Below, in pieces: positions 1 through 8,954 of a stretch of DNA of 51,380 nucleotides (positions are counted from its first letter, which is position 1; each line of letters begins with the position of its first letter). The DNA is taken from assembly GCA_010906965.1 (NCBI GenBank), contig JAAFHB010000009.1, positions 1 through 51,380 on the forward strand, in the 5' to 3' direction. This stretch comes from Mariniphaga sp. GTDB lineage: Bacteria > Bacteroidota > Bacteroidia > Bacteroidales > Prolixibacteraceae. A program made the translations under genes and the position numbers. Below the pieces are notes generated by a model, which saw only the letters and a program-made list of their open reading frames with translations, searched no databases and was not told the origin of the DNA.

Positions 1-530
1 ATCCTTTGTGTTGGACGGAAGTCCCTCAGAAAATAAGCGTTCTTGGTCGTCAGCGAAACAGATGGATGCGAGGCACCATGGAAACGCTGTTTAAACATAA
101 GACATTGTTCTTTAATCCCAGATATGGAAATCTTGGAATGCTGGGGCATCCCTATTGGTCCTTTTTTGAATGGCTTGGGCCACTTATCGAGTTTTTTGGT
201 ATTTTTTATTTCATTCTCGTTATTGGAATGGGCAATCCAGATTGGCCATTCTATGCTCTTCTCTTAGGATTTACCTACCTTTTTTCGGTGTTTTACTCTT
301 CGTGGGCCGTTGTTTTTGAGGAGTTTACATTTGCCAGCTACCGACGGAAAAGAGATATTGCACGGTTGATCGTTATCGCCCTTATTGAACCCATTTTCTT
401 TCACCCTTTAACGGTTTGGTTTGCACTCAGAGGTAATTTTAATTATCTGATTGGAAATATTTCATGGGGCAAAATGGAGAAAAAAGGGTTTGCGGATAAA
501 AAGAAGGTCAAAAATCACATTACTAGCTGA
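1..530 (+). CDS. Glycosyltransferase family 2, C-terminal part (cut by left edge)
   Basis: The reading frame is open from base 3, so the gene starts outside the window. The visible 170-odd residues begin with a RQRNRW stretch, the Q/R-x-x-R-W acceptor-side motif of processive GT2 enzymes of the cellulose synthase/poly-GlcNAc synthase type. At least three hydrophobic membrane segments follow (around LIEFFGIFYFILVI, ALLLGFTYLFSVFY and LIVIALIEPIFF), then a basic tail. Such enzymes build a polysaccharide or glycolipid chain at the inner membrane from nucleotide sugars. Only nine bases separate it from the LtaS-like gene, so the two are probably one operon making a surface glycopolymer. The sugar cannot be told because the catalytic half is missing. 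Confidence 0.8.
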   Translation, partial: PLCWTEVPQKISVLGRQRNRWMRGTMETLFKHKTLFFNPRYGNLGMLGHPYWSFFEWLGPLIEFFGIFYFILVIGMGNPDWPFYALLLGFTYLFSVFYSSWAVVFEEFTFASYRRKRDIARLIVIALIEPIFFHPLTVWFALRGNFNYLIGNISWGKMEKKGFADKKKVKNHITS

Positions 531-539
531 TCAAAGAAA

Positions 540-2564
540 ATGAAGATTATTAGCCGTAGAGAAATATTGAAGAACAGACTGATTCAAGGTCTAAAAAGAT
601 ACCTGACCTTGAATCTGGTATTCTTAATCCTATTGATTTTTGTCAGGATATACGAATACTTTTATTTGAAACATACCATCACTTTTCCTGCTGGAAGCCT
701 AAGACTTGAATTGCTGGGGGGTGGATACGACGCTTTGATGCTTCTTAATCTTGCGGCCTATTTTATTCTCCCGTTTTTAATACTCTACCTTATTTCGCGT
801 CACCTGGCGAATTCACTGTTTGGATTAATAATTATCCTCTTTACCTTAACGGAGATAGCTTTGATACAATACCTTGGGACTACATCATTAATGTTGGGAG
901 CCGATATATTTGGGTATTCTTATAGCGAGATCATCGACATTGTTTCAGCTGGCGGAGCTTTATCTTTTGCAACGTTATTTCCTGTATGTATTGTTGTTGT
1001 GTTGATGGTTTTAATGATTATCTATTCGAAATTTGTAAAGCCTGTTCTTGTTTTAGCATTACTATTTGCTGTTTTAAGCATTGTTTCGCTGACATTCAGA
1101 GATTCTGCAACGCCAAAAGCTGGCAAGTTTAAATCTGAGATGGCATTTAATCTGGTATCCAATAAAGCATATCATATCTTTTTAGCCTCATATAAGACCA
1201 TCTACCCGGATGAAAACACCGAAGAATCACTTTTTTCCTATTTTTATACTGGAGTGTCCTCTGCCGGTATGTCATTCAATTATATCAACAGCGAATATCC
1301 TTTTCTCCGGAAGGATGAAACTCCCGATATTTTAGGCAAGTATTTCAATATTGGGAAGGAGAAACCTAATCTTGTATTCATTATTGTCGAAAGTTTGGGG
1401 AGGGCCTATAGCGGCGAAGGGGCTTACCTGAAAAGCTTTACTCCATTTCTTGATTCGCTCGAAAATCAAAGCCTTTACTGGGAGAATGTTTTAAGCACAG
1501 CTGGCCGCACTTTTGAGGTCTTGCCATCTGTATTCGGCTCAATGCCTTATGGCAAAAGTGGCTTTGCTGATTTGGGCAACGCAATGCCTGATGGAATGTC
1601 TTTGATCAGCCTTTTAAAAGAGCGTGGCTACGAATCAAGGTTCTTTTACGGTGGTGATGCAACTTTTGATAATATGAAAATGTTTCTAACCCGTCAACAC
1701 ATTGATTTTGTAATTGATGAAAGTAATTTTGGACCGGAATACAAAAAATTGCCTTCAAATTCGGGTAATTTCACATGGGGTTACGGAGAGAAGGATATTT
1801 TTAAAAAAAGTTTTGAGATTTTGGCGAATGCCGGGATTAAACCAAGATTGGATATTTACCTGACTCTTGCCATGCACGACCCTTATCTGATTCCAGATCA
1901 GAATTATTATAAAGGCAAGGTGGAGGAGCGGATGAGCTCTTTTAATTTTAATGAGGCGCAAAAAACGGAATACCGTAAGTATCTCCTCAATTACGCTACA
2001 GTGCTTTACTTTAACGATGCACTTCGTAACTTCTTCGACCAATATAAAAAGCGCGAAGATTTCCAGAATACAATCTTCTTTATAACCGGCGATCACCGGA
2101 TGTCATCACCTCCGATCTCTACTCAGATTGACCGTTTTCATGTTCCGCTGGTGATCTATTCCCCAATGTTAAAAACTCCGGCTAAATTTTCATCTGTCGT
2201 TTCACATCTTGATTTCACCCCTTCGGTAGTTGCTTTTTTGAAAAGAAATTACGGAATGAGTTTCCCTTCGGATGTTCCCTGGCTTGGCAAAGGTTTAGAC
2301 AGTTTAAAGACATTTAGAAGCACTATGTCAGTGCCATTTATCAGGACTAAAAATGAGATTATTGATTATCTGGATAAGGATTACTTTATTGTGAATGACC
2401 AACTCTTTAAAGTGTCTGAAAATATGGGGCTTGATAAAATAACGGATCAGCAGAAAATAACTGAGATTCAGCGGAAGTTCGAGAAGTTCAAAACAGACAA
2501 TCTCAATGCCTGTTTAAATAATAAGCTAATTCCTGACAGTTTGAAGTTCAAGGCAAAACGCTGA
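540..2564 (+). CDS. LtaS-like membrane sulfatase/phosphoglycerol transferase
   Basis: A 674-residue protein with about five hydrophobic helices in the first 190 residues, then an alkaline-phosphatase-superfamily domain. Motifs of the LTA synthase group are visible: FIIVESLGRAYSG (metal-binding Glu), TAGRTFEVLPS (Thr at the nucleophile position) and FFITGDHRM near the C-terminus (Asp-His metal ligands). Family members move phosphoglycerol or similar phospho-alcohol groups from phospholipid head groups to a glycan on the outer face of the inner membrane. The preceding GT2 gene suggests that it decorates that enzyme's product. Bacteroidota lack classical lipoteichoic acid, so the substrate is open. 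A phosphoethanolamine transferase is the main alternative. Confidence 0.8.
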   Translation: MKIISRREILKNRLIQGLKRYLTLNLVFLILLIFVRIYEYFYLKHTITFPAGSLRLELLGGGYDALMLLNLAAYFILPFLILYLISRHLANSLFGLIIILFTLTEIALIQYLGTTSLMLGADIFGYSYSEIIDIVSAGGALSFATLFPVCIVVVLMVLMIIYSKFVKPVLVLALLFAVLSIVSLTFRDSATPKAGKFKSEMAFNLVSNKAYHIFLASYKTIYPDENTEESLFSYFYTGVSSAGMSFNYINSEYPFLRKDETPDILGKYFNIGKEKPNLVFIIVESLGRAYSGEGAYLKSFTPFLDSLENQSLYWENVLSTAGRTFEVLPSVFGSMPYGKSGFADLGNAMPDGMSLISLLKERGYESRFFYGGDATFDNMKMFLTRQHIDFVIDESNFGPEYKKLPSNSGNFTWGYGEKDIFKKSFEILANAGIKPRLDIYLTLAMHDPYLIPDQNYYKGKVEERMSSFNFNEAQKTEYRKYLLNYATVLYFNDALRNFFDQYKKREDFQNTIFFITGDHRMSSPPISTQIDRFHVPLVIYSPMLKTPAKFSSVVSHLDFTPSVVAFLKRNYGMSFPSDVPWLGKGLDSLKTFRSTMSVPFIRTKNEIIDYLDKDYFIVNDQLFKVSENMGLDKITDQQKITEIQRKFEKFKTDNLNACLNNKLIPDSLKFKAKR

Positions 2565-2677
2565 CATTTAAAGGCTTAATTCTGAAACATTGCATGTAAA
2601 AGCAATCAGATATAGACTGATTCTGGCATTATTTGTCGGTCAAATTATATTAGCCGTTTTCACTCTAGGCCAGCGTC

Positions 2678-3826
2678 TCACTTTCTTAAATAGTTATCCA
2701 GAATTTTCGATGTAAAAGGAAGGGAATACCTCCAGAAGAAAGGAGTTCTGTCGTTTAAATCATATTCATTCAGAACAAACATTTTAAGATATTGCATTCC
2801 AATAAGTTTGTCATAAGTCTTGCGAATTGGAGCATCGGTAAAGTCTCCGCAGAAATAGTAATAAGGCGAATCTTTGATATGCTCGAAAGCGGCAGGGAAA
2901 ATCTTCGGTATGCTGTGATGATTCAATATCGAATCACCTCTTTGATTCGGAGATAACTCATAATAGGAGATCACCCTGTTATTTGTATCTGTGCTTAACG
3001 TGATATCGAACCAGTAAGGATATCTGATCTTCTTAGGAATGCCAAATTTATTAATTCCATAACTAAAGCTTTTAACAATAGGGACTTCAAAATTAAGATC
3101 TGTTTCTTTTTCTAATATCGCAATCGTCTCATCCGTGCGGATAAATACAATTCCGGGTTTTGTAAATGGCCAGTTGTTCTGGTGCTGCTCTCTGTAAAGT
3201 CGCACCACCCATTTGGGTAATTCGGGATTTTTCATGGTGTCGAGTTGCTCGAAATAACGCCCGGTCCAGCCGCTCCATTTAAGCCCTAAGAGGTTCTCGG
3301 TTTTAACCTTCTCACCTGTTGATGTCGGTGTCGCAAAGAAATTAAACTCGGCCAAAATAAGCTTCTTTTTTTCTTTCATCTTTTGAATCAGAAGCGCATC
3401 ATTTTCATCTAATCCACCGTATACTTTTTCTGAATGTTCGGCTAAATCTTTCTTCCGATACCATTCGTTGTAATATATTCCGTAAGTGTCAGTATAGTAG
3501 ACCATATCCAAACTGCTGCTTAGACTGTCGATCTGTTTATCTGCAAGTTTGGAGAGATCCTTGATTAAAAAACTATCATTTTTGAGTGGGAAGAATCCCA
3601 TATAATCTTCAGATAGTGAATAAAAATCACCATCTGGTTTCAAATACTTCTGATGCGTTAGTATCCAGTCAAATGAGCGATGTTCAAATGCTTCCTGGGT
3701 TAATACCGTTTTATCCACGATCAGAATATTCGCCTTAGTGGATGGCTTAATGACCCATGATAACCATAATATCAAAGGAAGGAGTAAAAATCCAAATAGA
3801 ATAATATTGACTATATACCTCTTCAT
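2678..3826 (-). CDS. Conserved membrane-anchored protein, unknown function
   Basis: A 382-residue protein with one N-terminal hydrophobic segment (about residues 5-27, IILFGFLLLPLILWLSWVI), then a soluble, probably periplasmic part. That part contains a Rossmann-like opening (ANILIVDKTV) and aromatic-rich stretches. I do not recognise a named domain or catalytic motif. It is convergent with the LtaS-like gene, 113 bases away, which fits a shared role in surface polysaccharide assembly but does not prove it. ATG start. The region upstream (3827-4053) holds only a hairpin at 3974-3992. Confidence 0.7.
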   Translation of the reverse strand: MKRYIVNIILFGFLLLPLILWLSWVIKPSTKANILIVDKTVLTQEAFEHRSFDWILTHQKYLKPDGDFYSLSEDYMGFFPLKNDSFLIKDLSKLADKQIDSLSSSLDMVYYTDTYGIYYNEWYRKKDLAEHSEKVYGGLDENDALLIQKMKEKKKLILAEFNFFATPTSTGEKVKTENLLGLKWSGWTGRYFEQLDTMKNPELPKWVVRLYREQHQNNWPFTKPGIVFIRTDETIAILEKETDLNFEVPIVKSFSYGINKFGIPKKIRYPYWFDITLSTDTNNRVISYYELSPNQRGDSILNHHSIPKIFPAAFEHIKDSPYYYFCGDFTDAPIRKTYDKLIGMQYLKMFVLNEYDLNDRTPFFWRYSLPFTSKILDNYLRK

Positions 3827-3973
3827 TGTTTCACCTATAGTAAATTAATGGCCCAGACAAGAATGTTGATTCGGTAGGTTCCAGACATGTTTGAATGTTC
3901 ATTGTCTTTAACCTTCCAACTCTCAAATTTAAACAATAATAGTGAAAAATGGTTTAGTCACTTTAGGTAATTT

Positions 3974-3992
3974 TTCGAAGCAGAGCTTCGAA
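3974..3992. other. Hairpin between response regulator and unknown gene
   Basis: TTCGAAGC, a 3-base loop, then GCTTCGAA: a perfect 8-bp stem in the gap after the response regulator. The T-run precedes it and the A-run follows it on the plus strand, and the same holds on the minus strand. The layout is therefore not that of a standard intrinsic terminator. It could still end transcription of the two-component operon or stabilise an RNA end. Confidence 0.35.
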
Positions 3993-4053
3993 GAAAAAGT
4001 TTTCAGGAAATACCTCATCAGATCTGCTGCGAAGTTGTTTGTTCGTCAGTAAC

Positions 4054-4746
4054 TCAGTCGTTTTGTGTCATTATAAATCCGCTACCATGAATGTTCCGGA
4101 TTTCAATCGAAGGATCATCTTTGAGGTATTTTCTTAATTTGGTGATAAAGACATCCATGCTGCGGGTTGTGAAATACCCGTCGTCGCCCCATATTCTTTT
4201 TAGCGCAACTTCGCGGCTCAGCAATTCGTTCTTATTTTCGCAGAGCAGCTTAAGCAGGGCAGATTCTTTCGGGCTAAGTAATTGCTTTTGTCCATCCTTG
4301 TTTATTTCGCGTAAACGAGCATCAAAGGTATATCTCCCGATTTGAAATGATTGATTCTCACTTCCAGTTGCTCCTTCCGACCTTTTCAGCACGACTGCAA
4401 TTTTATAAAGTAGCACCTCTGCATCGAAAGGTTTAATGATATAATCGTCGGCACCTAACCGGTAACCTGTGATGATATCCTCTTTTAATGATTTAGCGGT
4501 CAGATAAATAATCGGGATATTAGCATCAATCGACCTGATTTCCTTTCCGATTGAAAACCCATCTACATTGGGAAGCATTACATCGAGCAGACAGAGATCG
4601 TAAGTACCTTCTTTAAAGGTGCTAACTGCGTGCTTTCCGTCATTCAGCCATGTCACTGAAAAGTTACAGATTTCGAGATATGATTTTAAAACGGCACCAA
4701 AACTGAGATCATCTTCAACAAAAAAGAGAGATTTCTTCTTGCTCAT
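4054..4746 (-). CDS. OmpR-family response regulator
   Basis: A 230-residue protein with an N-terminal receiver domain and a C-terminal winged-helix DNA-binding domain. The receiver shows an acidic pair (VEDD), the phospho-acceptor Asp in LLDVMLPNVDG and the conserved Lys in IIKPFD. The C-terminal half has the OmpR pattern (LSPKESALLKLL, TRSMDVFITKLRKYL, NIHGSGF). Its start overlaps the end of the histidine kinase gene by four bases (ATGA type), so the two are translationally coupled partners. It resembles the Bacteroidota RprY-like group, but I do not assign the name. Confidence 0.93.
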   Translation of the reverse strand: MSKKKSLFFVEDDLSFGAVLKSYLEICNFSVTWLNDGKHAVSTFKEGTYDLCLLDVMLPNVDGFSIGKEIRSIDANIPIIYLTAKSLKEDIITGYRLGADDYIIKPFDAEVLLYKIAVVLKRSEGATGSENQSFQIGRYTFDARLREINKDGQKQLLSPKESALLKLLCENKNELLSREVALKRIWGDDGYFTTRSMDVFITKLRKYLKDDPSIEIRNIHGSGFIMTQND

Positions 4747-6347
4747 CGTTTGTTAATTAAGAATGGGATAAAAACAACGAATCGGCTCCCTTTCCCAGAT
4801 TCGCTATACACTTTAATGCTTCCGTTGTTAGCATCCAGAATCGCTTTGACATAACTTAAACCTAGACCAAAACCCTTTACATTGTGGATATTCCCGGATG
4901 TTAGACGGTAGAATTTATCGAAGATTCTGGCTTGAACCGCTTTTGTCATTCCAATGCCTTTGTCTTCGACTGATAGGTAGATTCCCTTTGGACAATTCAT
5001 TGTTGAAACCTTGATTAACGGCGTATCTGGTGAGTATTTGTTGGCATTATCCAACAAGTTATACACAAGATTTGTAAAATGTGTCGGATCGGTGGTGACA
5101 ACCGGATTGGTGGCTTCCAGTTTCGTTTCAATATTGCCACCCTTTTGCTCAACCTGGATCAATATTCCGTTTATAGCTTCTTCGATTAACTCATGGACAT
5201 CAACTGCGCGAAAGTTGAATTCAAATTCCTTTCTGTCGAGCCTTGCTATCTGAAGGATACGTTCGACCTGTTCGTTCATTCGCAGGTTTTCCTTCTTAAT
5301 CATTCCTGTAAAGAACAAAATCTTTTCCTTTTCGCCGATAACTTTATCGTTGGCGATTGAATCGGCGGCGATTGAGATCGTCGCGATCGGAGTTTTAAAC
5401 TCATGCGTCATATTATTGATAAAGTCCGACTTCATCTCTGATATCTTTTTCTGTCGGATAATCAGGAAGATACTCAGTGAAAAGGTGAGGAAAATGATCA
5501 GCGTAAATACAACCGAGAGCCCGAGCAACAGCGTCGTTATTTGTCCGATAAATAGGTTTCTATCCGGGAAATAGAGCCCCAGCACTAGGTTCTTTCGGAA
5601 GACATCGTTTGGGAAAAAGTTTACTTTATACCACTTAGTCGTCGTTTTGGCTTTTTGTTCTACCCTGGCAATACTATCTCCCGACGCAATGACAAACTCA
5701 AAATTGATAGGAATGGCCCTATCTGTCAATTCTTCCTTAAGTAATCCTTTTAACTGGCTCTCGTCGATATTTCGTCCTGTTTCCCATGTATTATACTCTG
5801 TTTGAATCTGATTCGATAAATTCTCCAGCTGCTCAATCTTTTTCTCCATTTTAACATCAAGGCCCGGATGACCTGACATGATTAAGGAATCATTGATGGT
5901 TTCGATTGTATCTTTTGTTCTAATCCTAATTGGTTTATTCGATTTCCGGAAAAGATCTGCTGAATTCAGGTCGCGATTTTCCTGCTTTATTTTTTGCAAC
6001 CTCTTTGTTATTACGCTGATCCTTCCTTTAATGGTATCTCTCTTTACGTCCACGTCGATATCTTCGAAACCCGGAACCGGTGGTGGCGGTGGTGGAGGAG
6101 GTGGTGGAAATAAAGCACTTTCATTCTGTTGGAGGGAATCCTGGTTGCTAAAATTCTTTATGATTTTAAGATCCTCCCCAGTTTCAAGGCGTTGAACCGT
6201 TTTATTCATTGCATCATTTACCGATCGGTCGAATGACTCATTTCTAACTTTCACCGAGTTGTTAAACCAATAGACCTGCACTGCTACGATTCCGAGCAGT
6301 GAGATTCCCATTAGAACGATTAAGCCAATGATGATGCGTTTGTTCAT
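4743..6347 (-). CDS. Sensor histidine kinase with a deca-proline segment
   Basis: A 534-residue inner-membrane kinase. TM1 is at about residues 4-26 and TM2 at about 270-297, enclosing a periplasmic sensor region of about 240 residues. HisKA has NNMTHEFKTPIA with the phospho-accepting His. The ATPase domain has the N box (LVYNLLDNANKYSP), G1 (VEDKGIGM), F (FDKFYR) and G2 (GFGLGLSYV). Early in the periplasmic part are ten consecutive prolines followed by VPGF (bases 6078-6107). The divergent neighbour carries almost the same segment. Translating ten prolines normally needs EF-P. Signal and targets are unknown; envelope stress is a reasonable guess. Confidence 0.93.
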   Translation of the reverse strand: MNKRIIIGLIVLMGISLLGIVAVQVYWFNNSVKVRNESFDRSVNDAMNKTVQRLETGEDLKIIKNFSNQDSLQQNESALFPPPPPPPPPPVPGFEDIDVDVKRDTIKGRISVITKRLQKIKQENRDLNSADLFRKSNKPIRIRTKDTIETINDSLIMSGHPGLDVKMEKKIEQLENLSNQIQTEYNTWETGRNIDESQLKGLLKEELTDRAIPINFEFVIASGDSIARVEQKAKTTTKWYKVNFFPNDVFRKNLVLGLYFPDRNLFIGQITTLLLGLSVVFTLIIFLTFSLSIFLIIRQKKISEMKSDFINNMTHEFKTPIATISIAADSIANDKVIGEKEKILFFTGMIKKENLRMNEQVERILQIARLDRKEFEFNFRAVDVHELIEEAINGILIQVEQKGGNIETKLEATNPVVTTDPTHFTNLVYNLLDNANKYSPDTPLIKVSTMNCPKGIYLSVEDKGIGMTKAVQARIFDKFYRLTSGNIHNVKGFGLGLSYVKAILDANNGSIKVYSESGKGSRFVVFIPFLINKR

Positions 6348-6445
6348 AACCCAAAAATAGACAATTATTTAACCCTGTTTTCAACTTTAACTTTCCATTA
6401 ACACTTTTTTACAGAACCTTAACCGGAGTTGTTTTATAAACCATC

Positions 6446-6453
6446 TAATTTTG
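6446..6453 (+). promoter_or_regulatory. Candidate -7 box for the small deca-proline protein gene
   Basis: TAATTTTG matches the Bacteroidota TAnnTTTG -7 element and lies 47 bases before the chosen ATG, in the divergent gap with the kinase gene. A TTG at 6429-6431 is a poor -33 match with short spacing, so support is moderate. Confidence 0.4.
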
Positions 6454-6500
6454 GGCCATATTTATGATTGAGAAATAATTTACATTTAAAATTAATCGAG

Positions 6501-7025
6501 ATGAAAAGAGTATTAAGTTGGAGAAACAGGATGGTATTCGGCGCTGCTTTAATGGCGATGTTGCTGATTGCCTCGTCTTTTACTTTTAGTCCTTCTTTTG
6601 ATGCGCCATTGGTAGGCGATAGGCCTCAGAAAAAGGAGCAAAAAGTGAAGGTTATTGTGAAAAAGGATGGAAGGGAGACAAAAATTGATACGACGTTTAA
6701 TCTTCCTGATGAGGAATTTGATGTGATGATTCAGAAGGGCGATTCCGGCATGACGAAACACATACGGAAAATTATTCGTGTGGGCGGGAATGCTGATGTT
6801 ATTTCTATGGGCGATATGGCAGATAGTGAGTTTCTTGCTCCACCTCCACCGCCGCCACCACCACCACCAGTACCTCCATTTATGATGAAAGAACAATCAT
6901 GGGGTAATCCGTTCGAATTCGACACAAATGATGCGTCGATTATTTCTTACGATAAGAAGGATATTGGTAAAGGGCTTGAAAAGATTACGATTATTCGAAA
7001 GAAAAGGCCTGAAAACAGGCAATAA
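6501..7025 (+). CDS. Small envelope protein with a deca-proline segment
   Basis: A 174-residue protein. I chose the ATG at 6501 rather than an upstream in-frame TTG because it places a basic-hydrophobic export or anchor segment (VFGAALMAMLLIASSFTF) at the N-terminus. The body is charged (KVKVIVKKDGRETKIDTTF). It is followed by ten prolines and VPPF (prolines at 6840-6869) and a basic C-terminus. I know no defined domain. It is divergent from the kinase that carries the matching proline run, so it may be a ligand, inhibitor or regulon member of that system (inference). A strong hairpin terminator follows. Confidence 0.7.
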   Translation: MKRVLSWRNRMVFGAALMAMLLIASSFTFSPSFDAPLVGDRPQKKEQKVKVIVKKDGRETKIDTTFNLPDEEFDVMIQKGDSGMTKHIRKIIRVGGNADVISMGDMADSEFLAPPPPPPPPPPVPPFMMKEQSWGNPFEFDTNDASIISYDKKDIGKGLEKITIIRKKRPENRQ

Positions 7026-7050
7026 AAAAAGGGCGGAAATCATTCCGCCC
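7024..7050. terminator. Terminator shared by two convergent genes
   Basis: GGGCGGAA, loop ATCA, TTCCGCCC: an 8-bp perfect stem at 7031-7050. Reading leftward, it is followed by a run of seven T (7024-7030), so it is a good intrinsic terminator for the oxidoreductase gene on the minus strand. Reading rightward it is followed by CCTTTCT, a weaker stop for the small envelope protein gene. Confidence 0.8.
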
Positions 7051-7075
7051 CCTTTCTAATTTTATTTTGCAACAA

Positions 7076-8569
7076 TTACGCTGGCATATCGGGTAATGTC
7101 CAAGGTGCGCGGTAGGTGTGCTTAATCAGTTCCTCAGCGAATTTAGTTGCCGGAACTGCATCAGTATAAACTTTGTCGAATGTTGGATGTCCATCATGAA
7201 TGCTAAATTTATCTTCAACAACGATTTTGATTTGTTCAGCATCGGTGATGTTGGTGAATTTCATCGCTGGACCATCCCAATTCAATTCTTTATTAAGTGT
7301 TGAAAGGCGTACAGCCAAAACACCCATTACAACCATTTCGTTAAATGGTCCTGATAAACTGAAATCGGATGCAGTCATAACGCGTGATTTAGGAGTTTCC
7401 TTTGCTGCACGAACCCAATCCATTTCATGTGAAAGGGTAACGCGACGACGGAATTTTGGAGCTTCAGGTTTTTCAACTTTGCCATCAGGACGTAAAATCC
7501 ATGGATTAACGCCATAACATCCGCAAACCAAAATACCTTTTGTACCATGGAAGAAGACGCAACCTCCCTGATCGTTAGGATTTTTTCCAGCTGGCCACAT
7601 AGCAGGAAGCATTGGTTTAATACCACCGTCGAACCAGTATACTTCAACCTGTGGCAGTTTTATTTTCATTGCCTTTTTAGGTGATCTGGCAGGGAAAGTC
7701 AATTTGACAGCCTGTGCTGTTGGAGCGCAATCCTGTAACAATAAAGTTGAGTTACCCTGAGCTTTGACCGGATAGCCTAATTCGAGACCAACAAATACAG
7801 GGTGAAGAATATGGCAAGCCATATCGCCTAATGCTCCTGTACCGTATGCCCACCATCCGCGCCAGTTCCATGGGTGATAGAGTGGGTTGTAAGGAATCAC
7901 CTTTGCAGGACCTGTAAATAAATCCCAATCCAATGTACTTGGAACTGCAGGTGTTTCTTTAGGAGTATTCAAACCTTGAGGCCAGATAGGACGGTCTGTA
8001 AATGCTTCTACTTTGGTAACTTCGCCAATGGCGCCGTTAGCAAGCCATTCGCAGGTAAGATTTACGCCTTCAGCAGACGAACCCTGGTTACCCATTTGAG
8101 TGGCAACATCGTATTTTGCGGCCAGCTTGGTTAATAAACGGGATTCGTAAACAGTGTGAGTAAGTGGCTTCTGGCAATAAACAGCTTTGCCCATTGTGAT
8201 GGCATGAGAAGCAATAATCGCATGGGTGTGGTCAGCAGTTGCAACCAAAACTCCGTCGATTGATTTACCCAATTCATCGTACATTACTCTCCAGTCTTTG
8301 TACTTCTTAGCTTCCGGAAATTCTTTAAAACAGTTGTCGGCGTACTTCCAGTCAACATCGCATAAACCAACGATGTTTTCCGATTTCAGGTTCTTTAAAT
8401 TCCCATGTCCCATACCGCCAATACCTACTGCGGCAATATTCAATTTATCGCTTGGTGCCCGGTGACCCAGACCTGCAATTGTGTTTGAGGGAAGAATGGT
8501 GATTGCAGCAGCTGCTGCCGCGCTCGTACCTAAAAACCCTCTTCTCGAAACTTTGTTGTTCTCTTTCAT
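7076..8569 (-). CDS. Tat-exported Gfo/Idh/MocA-family oxidoreductase
   Basis: A 497-residue protein. The N-terminus has a twin-arginine signal (SRRGFLG, then an Ala-rich hydrophobic stretch), so it is exported folded with its cofactor. A Rossmann NAD(P) site follows (IAAVGIGGMGHGN), then GVLVATADHTHA and the family motif CQKPLTHT (Lys-Pro). Exported members in Bacteroidota oxidise or rearrange sugars, including C3 oxidation of glycosides and GH109-type glycosidase chemistry. The DUF1080 gene at 20.8 kb belongs to the companion 3-keto hydrolase family, but it is not adjacent. The exact substrate is unknown. It is probably monocistronic, with its own promoter and terminator. Confidence 0.85.
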   Translation of the reverse strand: MKENNKVSRRGFLGTSAAAAAAITILPSNTIAGLGHRAPSDKLNIAAVGIGGMGHGNLKNLKSENIVGLCDVDWKYADNCFKEFPEAKKYKDWRVMYDELGKSIDGVLVATADHTHAIIASHAITMGKAVYCQKPLTHTVYESRLLTKLAAKYDVATQMGNQGSSAEGVNLTCEWLANGAIGEVTKVEAFTDRPIWPQGLNTPKETPAVPSTLDWDLFTGPAKVIPYNPLYHPWNWRGWWAYGTGALGDMACHILHPVFVGLELGYPVKAQGNSTLLLQDCAPTAQAVKLTFPARSPKKAMKIKLPQVEVYWFDGGIKPMLPAMWPAGKNPNDQGGCVFFHGTKGILVCGCYGVNPWILRPDGKVEKPEAPKFRRRVTLSHEMDWVRAAKETPKSRVMTASDFSLSGPFNEMVVMGVLAVRLSTLNKELNWDGPAMKFTNITDAEQIKIVVEDKFSIHDGHPTFDKVYTDAVPATKFAEELIKHTYRAPWTLPDMPA

Positions 8570-8614
8570 GGTAATGTATTAATCTTATAAAGTTTGATGG
8601 TTGTAATTGACAGC

Positions 8615-8646
8615 TAAAGATATTAGTTCTGGATGATACTCGCAAA
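8615..8646 (-). promoter_or_regulatory. Promoter of the Tat oxidoreductase gene
   Basis: On the minus strand TTTG (8643-8646) is followed after 20 bases by TATCTTTA (8615-8622), one mismatch from the Bacteroidota TTTG-N19-21-TAnnTTTG promoter. The predicted transcript start is about 40 bases before the ATG. Confidence 0.55.
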
Positions 8647-8664
8647 TTTTAAACTCTTTTTGTT

Positions 8665-8682
8665 ATCTGTCAGCCGACAGAT
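8665..8682. promoter_or_regulatory. Palindrome upstream of the oxidoreductase promoter
   Basis: ATCTGTC, loop AGCC, GACAGAT: a perfect 7-bp inverted repeat 19 bases upstream of the -33 element. Its place fits an activator or repressor site. No regulator gene lies next to it. Confidence 0.35.
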
Positions 8683-8902
8683 CAATCAACGTTTATTCCG
8701 CCGTTTAATAAATTGTATCATTGATAATTGGAAGATAACATTGTTCCTGAACAATTGTTTTATTTTCTGTTACCAGATTTTAAATAAATAAGGTGCGTGT
8801 GTGTTTTTGGCAATTTAACGCTTATTAACAGAAATTTAACGTAAGTTTAAGCCACCAGACTAAACAATTTGGCTTTTAATTCAATTAAATGTATTTAAAA
8901 AT

Positions 8903-8934
8903 AAACCCTCTCGTCTGACAAAGAGGAGAGGGTT
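8903..8934 (-). terminator. Terminator of the TonB-type receptor gene
   Basis: AAACCCTCTC and GAGAGGGTTT form a 10-bp perfect stem with a 12-base loop, about 20 bases beyond the receptor stop codon. On the minus strand it runs into an AT-rich ATTTTTAAAT tail. Confidence 0.7.
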
Positions 8935-8954
8935 TGTTATATGTAAAGGATGGA

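Larger units (their letters stand above)
8570..8954. other. Non-coding gap between oxidoreductase and receptor genes
   Basis: About 385 bases without a credible gene. It holds the minus-strand promoter of the oxidoreductase (8615-8646), a palindrome upstream of it (8665-8682) and the terminator of the receptor gene (8903-8934). Between about 8690 and 8900 I see only AT-rich sequence. Confidence 0.6.

Noticed and set aside
3974-3992. Intrinsic terminator after the response regulator
   Set aside because: The stem is good, but A-runs, not T-runs, follow it on both strands; kept only as a hairpin.
5878-6925. Poly-glycine proteins opposite the two proline-rich genes
   Set aside because: They are antisense images of the proline runs in genes with clear domains or an export signal.
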